Positions 40,322 through 42,442 of a stretch of DNA of 42,442 bases are shown here, piece by piece. Numbering within the stretch: position 1 is the first letter of the stretch; every line of letters begins with the position of its first letter. The notes under the pieces are model-generated. The model worked only from the letters and a program-made list of their open reading frames with translations, made no database searches and was not told the DNA's origin. The translations under genes were made by a program, and so were the position numbers. The stretch comes from ATZT02 sp046048135. GTDB taxonomy: Bacteria > Actinomycetota > Actinomycetes > S36-B12 > UBA5976. The DNA lies in assembly GCA_046048135.1 (NCBI GenBank), contig JBJOGR010000010.1, forward strand, positions 1-42,442, written 5' to 3'.

Positions 40322-41059
40322 ATGTTTCCAAGTTTAGAGATAAAAAATTTAGCTTTTGCCTATCCTGATGGTAATCAAGCATTATTTGGAGTTAATTTAA
40401 CAATTCAAAAAGGTGAAAGAGTTGCATTGCTTGGACCAAATGGTGCAGGTAAAACAACTTTGGTCCTTCATTTAAATGGCATTCATGAAACACAGCAAGG
40501 CGAAGTTCTAATTGCGGGAACAAAAGTTGATAATGAAAATAAAGAAACCTTAAAGTTCATTAGAAGTAAGGTGGGAATAGTTTTTCAAGACCCAGATGAT
40601 CAATTATTTATGCCAACTGTTGAAGAAGATGTGGCTTTTGGTCCATACAACATGGGTTTAAGAGAAAAAGATTTAGAAAATGTTGTTGATGAATCATTAA
40701 AAGCCGTGGGAATGTTGGAGTATAAAGATAGACCTCCGCACCATTTATCTTTTGGGCAAAGACGAAGAGTAGCGGTTGCAACAGTCTTGGCGATGAAACC
40801 AGAAATATTGATTCTTGATGAGCCATCTTCAAATTTAGATCCGGCAAGTAGAAGAGAGTTAGCTGAAATTCTTGAAAAATTAAACATAACTGTTCTTATG
40901 GTTACCCATGACTTGCCATATGCCTATGAACTTTGTGAAAGATCAGTTATTTTGTCTCAAGGAAAAATTGTCGCCGATGATTTGACAAAAAATATTTTAG
41001 GAAATGAGCAATTGTTGAAAGGTAATCGTTTAGAACTTCCTAAAGGTTTTAGAATTTAG
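40322..41059 (+). CDS. nikO: Nickel ECF transporter ATPase NikO (CbiO family)
   Basis: A 245-residue ABC ATPase. Walker A is GPNGAGKTT, the Q-loop is in VFQDPDDQLF, the signature motif is LSFGQRRRVAVA, Walker B is ILILDEPSSNLD, and the H-loop is MVTHDL. A single CbiO-type ATPase works as a homodimer with NikQ to power Ni(II) uptake. It begins directly after the nikQ stop, completing nikMNQO. Confidence 0.93.
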   Translation: MFPSLEIKNLAFAYPDGNQALFGVNLTIQKGERVALLGPNGAGKTTLVLHLNGIHETQQGEVLIAGTKVDNENKETLKFIRSKVGIVFQDPDDQLFMPTVEEDVAFGPYNMGLREKDLENVVDESLKAVGMLEYKDRPPHHLSFGQRRRVAVATVLAMKPEILILDEPSSNLDPASRRELAEILEKLNITVLMVTHDLPYAYELCERSVILSQGKIVADDLTKNILGNEQLLKGNRLELPKGFRI

Positions 41060-41068
41060 ATTAAAGTA

Positions 41069-41449
41069 ATGGATAAATTTTTAAATTTAAAAATTGTAAG
41101 TTTTATCGCTTTATTTGAAGCGTTTGGTTTCACAAGTTTTGGAATTTGGACTTTGTGGCAAGGATTGGCTTCAAACGATATTGAAAGAATGAGCACTCTG
41201 ATAACAGAAGTAATCGTTTATTTGATTCTTGGGTTATTTATTTTTTTAACTTTTTTAGGTGTAAATAAAAGAAAAAGAATCGCATTTTCACCATTTGTGT
41301 TGACTCAACTTTTTGTAGTAATTATTGGTTGGCCGTTATTCGAGGATGATAATTTAGTGACTCAAATCTCAGGAATTTTTGTGATATTTATTGCATTGTT
41401 AGGCTTAATTACGATATTTGTGCCTAAAAATAGATCTCAATTCTTGTGA
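41069..41449 (+). CDS. Four-helix membrane protein, unknown function
   Basis: A 126-residue protein with predicted membrane segments at about residues 10-28, 47-66, 75-91 and 99-118. No family is recognised. It begins nine bases after nikO and is probably on the same transcript, so it might serve nickel uptake or be incidental. No metal-binding His/Cys cluster is visible. Confidence 0.7.
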   Translation: MDKFLNLKIVSFIALFEAFGFTSFGIWTLWQGLASNDIERMSTLITEVIVYLILGLFIFLTFLGVNKRKRIAFSPFVLTQLFVVIIGWPLFEDDNLVTQISGIFVIFIALLGLITIFVPKNRSQFL

Positions 41450-41564
41450 TTTAATAGACAACTTCTTAACCCCTTTTTCTATTTTTCAAAAAAAATAGCA
41501 AGCGTAGCGTTTTAATTGTTTGAAATTCTTTGATAAGGGTCAAAGAAATTAAAGGGAGGGAAAA

Positions 41565-41996
41565 ATGAAAAATCTAAAAATTCAAAGAGCTATAGCAATA
41601 ATTGGTATAGTTCTTGGAGCAGTTTTCGTTGTGTCTGGAGCAACAACATATTTATTGGTGCAAAATAAGTTAGCTGCAGAAAACATTACAGTTTCTGAAG
41701 ATTCACCTAAATATGCAGGAAAACCAGTTGCTGGACCGTTTACCGCTTATCAAGAAGCAGCAATGATTTCAGAACATGCATTGAAAGCAACAGGTGGAAA
41801 AACTTACGCCCAATTAGATCGTGAAGATCCATTGCGTGTGGTTGCTATGAACGGTTCTTTTTTGAGAGCATCACTATTTACTTCAGTCGTTTCATTTGGC
41901 TTAGCAGCTTTCGTAGCTGGAGTTGGCGTGATGTTCATTTTGTTTTGTTGGTTAATTCTTGGGCTTGAAACCCGCGAAATAGCACGCCGCAAATAA
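41565..41996 (+). CDS. Two-helix membrane protein of the so-called LigA-like actinobacterial family
   Basis: A 143-residue protein with membrane segments at about residues 10-32 and 108-135 and an outside domain between them. The segment EHALKATGGKTYAQLDREDPLRVVAMNGSFLRASLFTSVV is highly typical of actinobacterial proteins commonly but wrongly labelled aromatic ring-opening dioxygenase LigA. No dioxygenase motif is present. It has an excellent Shine-Dalgarno (AAAGGGAGGG), unusual in this window. Upstream, CTTTGA and TCAAAG (41528-41545) form a 6-bp inverted repeat around TAAGGG. Function is unknown. Confidence 0.85.
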   Translation: MKNLKIQRAIAIIGIVLGAVFVVSGATTYLLVQNKLAAENITVSEDSPKYAGKPVAGPFTAYQEAAMISEHALKATGGKTYAQLDREDPLRVVAMNGSFLRASLFTSVVSFGLAAFVAGVGVMFILFCWLILGLETREIARRK

Positions 41997-42012
41997 GTTC
42001 TCTCCCGAGAAC

Positions 42013-42049
42013 AAATAAAGCCCCGGAATAATTCCGGGGCTTTATTTTT
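42013..42049. terminator. Bidirectional terminator
   Basis: AAATAAAGCCCCGGAAT and its complement (42013-42029 with 42031-42047) form a long perfect palindrome; the practical loop is about AATAATT. Both strands are followed by T-rich sequence (TTTATTTTT on plus, CTTTATTTG on minus), so it ends both convergent genes. Confidence 0.93.
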
Positions 42050-42061
42050 AAAGAAATAAAT

Positions 42062-42442
42062 TTAGGCTTTTTTGGTTTCCCAAAAAATAGAATCAATTTC
42101 TTTAATTTTTGCAAGTAATGAATCTGCAACTGCAACGTCATTTGTGCCTTTAGTTCCTGCAGCACCTGCAAGTTTTGTTGCTTCGTTAAATAAAACATGT
42201 AGTTGTGGATATTTTTCAAAATGTGCTGGTTTGAAATAATCAGTCCATAAAACCCACAAATGTTCTTTAACCATATTTGATCTTTGTTCTTTAATTGCAA
42301 CCGCACGATTCTTAAAATCTGCATCTTTTGAATCGTTGTATTTAACCATACAAGCTTTTACCGATTCTGCTTCAATTCTTGCTTGCGCAGGATCATAAAC
42401 ACCACATGGCAAATCGCAGTGTGCATAAACGGTTGTCTTTGG
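42062..42442 (-). CDS. sodN: Nickel superoxide dismutase (5' end truncated)
   Basis: The gene runs off the window. Reading past the apparent first Met gives PKTTVYA then HCDLPCGVYD: the propeptide end, then the nickel hook with His1, Cys2 and Cys6, the residues that bind Ni in the mature enzyme. Mature length is 119 residues, close to the 117 of Streptomyces SodN. It dismutates superoxide to hydrogen peroxide and oxygen. A SodX-type peptidase, needed to expose His1, is expected nearby but is not in view. It is convergent with the gene at 41565. Confidence 0.97.
   Translation of the reverse strand, partial: PKTTVYAHCDLPCGVYDPAQARIEAESVKACMVKYNDSKDADFKNRAVAIKEQRSNMVKEHLWVLWTDYFKPAHFEKYPQLHVLFNEATKLAGAAGTKGTNDVAVADSLLAKIKEIDSIFWETKKA

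Noticed and set aside
38545..41059. Cobalt transporter CbiMNQO for B12
   Set aside because: The family cannot be separated on NikM/CbiM alone, but the PDGLE-type NikN, the Nur-like box and the nearby Ni-SOD favour nickel. No cobalamin genes are in view.
41479..41498. Terminator after nikO and the 126-residue gene
   Set aside because: CTATTTTT pairs with AAAAATAG in an 8-bp stem, but it is nearly all A-T and lacks a separate U-tract, so it is too weak to call.
41565..41996. Aromatic ring-opening dioxygenase LigA
   Set aside because: This common database label has no support: the protein is a small two-helix membrane protein with no metal-binding dioxygenase motif.
1..42442. CRISPR arrays, insertion sequences, prophage or integrase genes
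   Set aside because: No regularly spaced repeats, transposase motifs, or phage-like genes were seen; gene order is largely conserved housekeeping.

Overview
The window is a contiguous 42.4 kb piece of a low-GC, streamlined actinobacterial chromosome. Most genes look to be about 30-35% G+C. Gene content is typically actinobacterial: AdnA/AdnB recombination nucleases, mycoredoxin, UvrD2 with a tetracysteine-HRDC tail, DUF5679, a WhiB1-like protein, a PdtaS-like histidine kinase, a UPF0182 membrane protein and Ni superoxide dismutase. Gene order around 14.6-30.7 kb resembles the adnA-adnB-mrx1-uvrD2-...-PDZ protease-UPF0182 neighbourhood of Mycobacterium. Low GC and tight packing suggest a planktonic lineage such as Nanopelagicales, but that placement is inference. 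Almost all convergent gene pairs overlap or touch, and many operons use 1-4 bp overlaps.

Layout. (1) 1-9765: end of the S10 operon and the complete spc operon (L4 end, L23, L2, S19, L22, S3, L16, L29, S17, L14, L24, L5, S14, S8, L6, L18, S5, L30, L15, SecY, adenylate kinase). (2) 9751-14597: map, inverted relative to the usual adk-map order, a DUF2306-like membrane protein, an AlkA-type glycosylase, a DUF2834 protein, and an 803-residue pseudokinase/flippase-like membrane protein. (3) 14625-23938: DNA repair and redox block with adnA, adnB, mrx1, uvrD2 and a degenerate ThiF-like protein. (4) 23996-24631: a GC-rich DUF5679 zinc-ribbon gene and a roughly 480-base non-coding stretch holding inverted repeats and DnaA-box-like 9-mers. 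(5) 24632-30660: YgjP-type metallopeptidase, zincin-like DUF2342 protein, an unlisted 59-residue membrane protein, a PDZ-Lon protease and UPF0182. (6) 30699-36026: initiator tRNA, cytochrome P450, aroA-rsgA-hisN on the minus strand, and a SRAP protein. (7) 36028-38368: alpha/beta hydrolase, PdtaS-like kinase and WhiB1. (8) 38370-42442: a nickel-uptake ECF/ABC operon (nikMNQO), two membrane proteins and the truncated Ni-SOD gene.

The most interesting signal is in region 8. The whiB1-nikM spacer holds two CRP-like sites and, between the -35 and -10 of the nikM promoter, a sequence TTGCAA-N5-TTGCAT matching the Nur (nickel-responsive Fur family) box. The operon it controls lies next to a Ni-SOD gene with an intact nickel hook. 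This suggests a compact nickel-homeostasis and superoxide-defence module. Within it, nikQ appears to start at a non-standard ATT codon, in frame with the nikN stop. Other points worth attention are the 57% GC DUF5679 island, recurrent leaderless promoters (TANNNT exactly six bases before the start), a perfect 20-bp palindrome touching the thiF-like ribosome-binding site, and the small membrane protein at 26422-26601.
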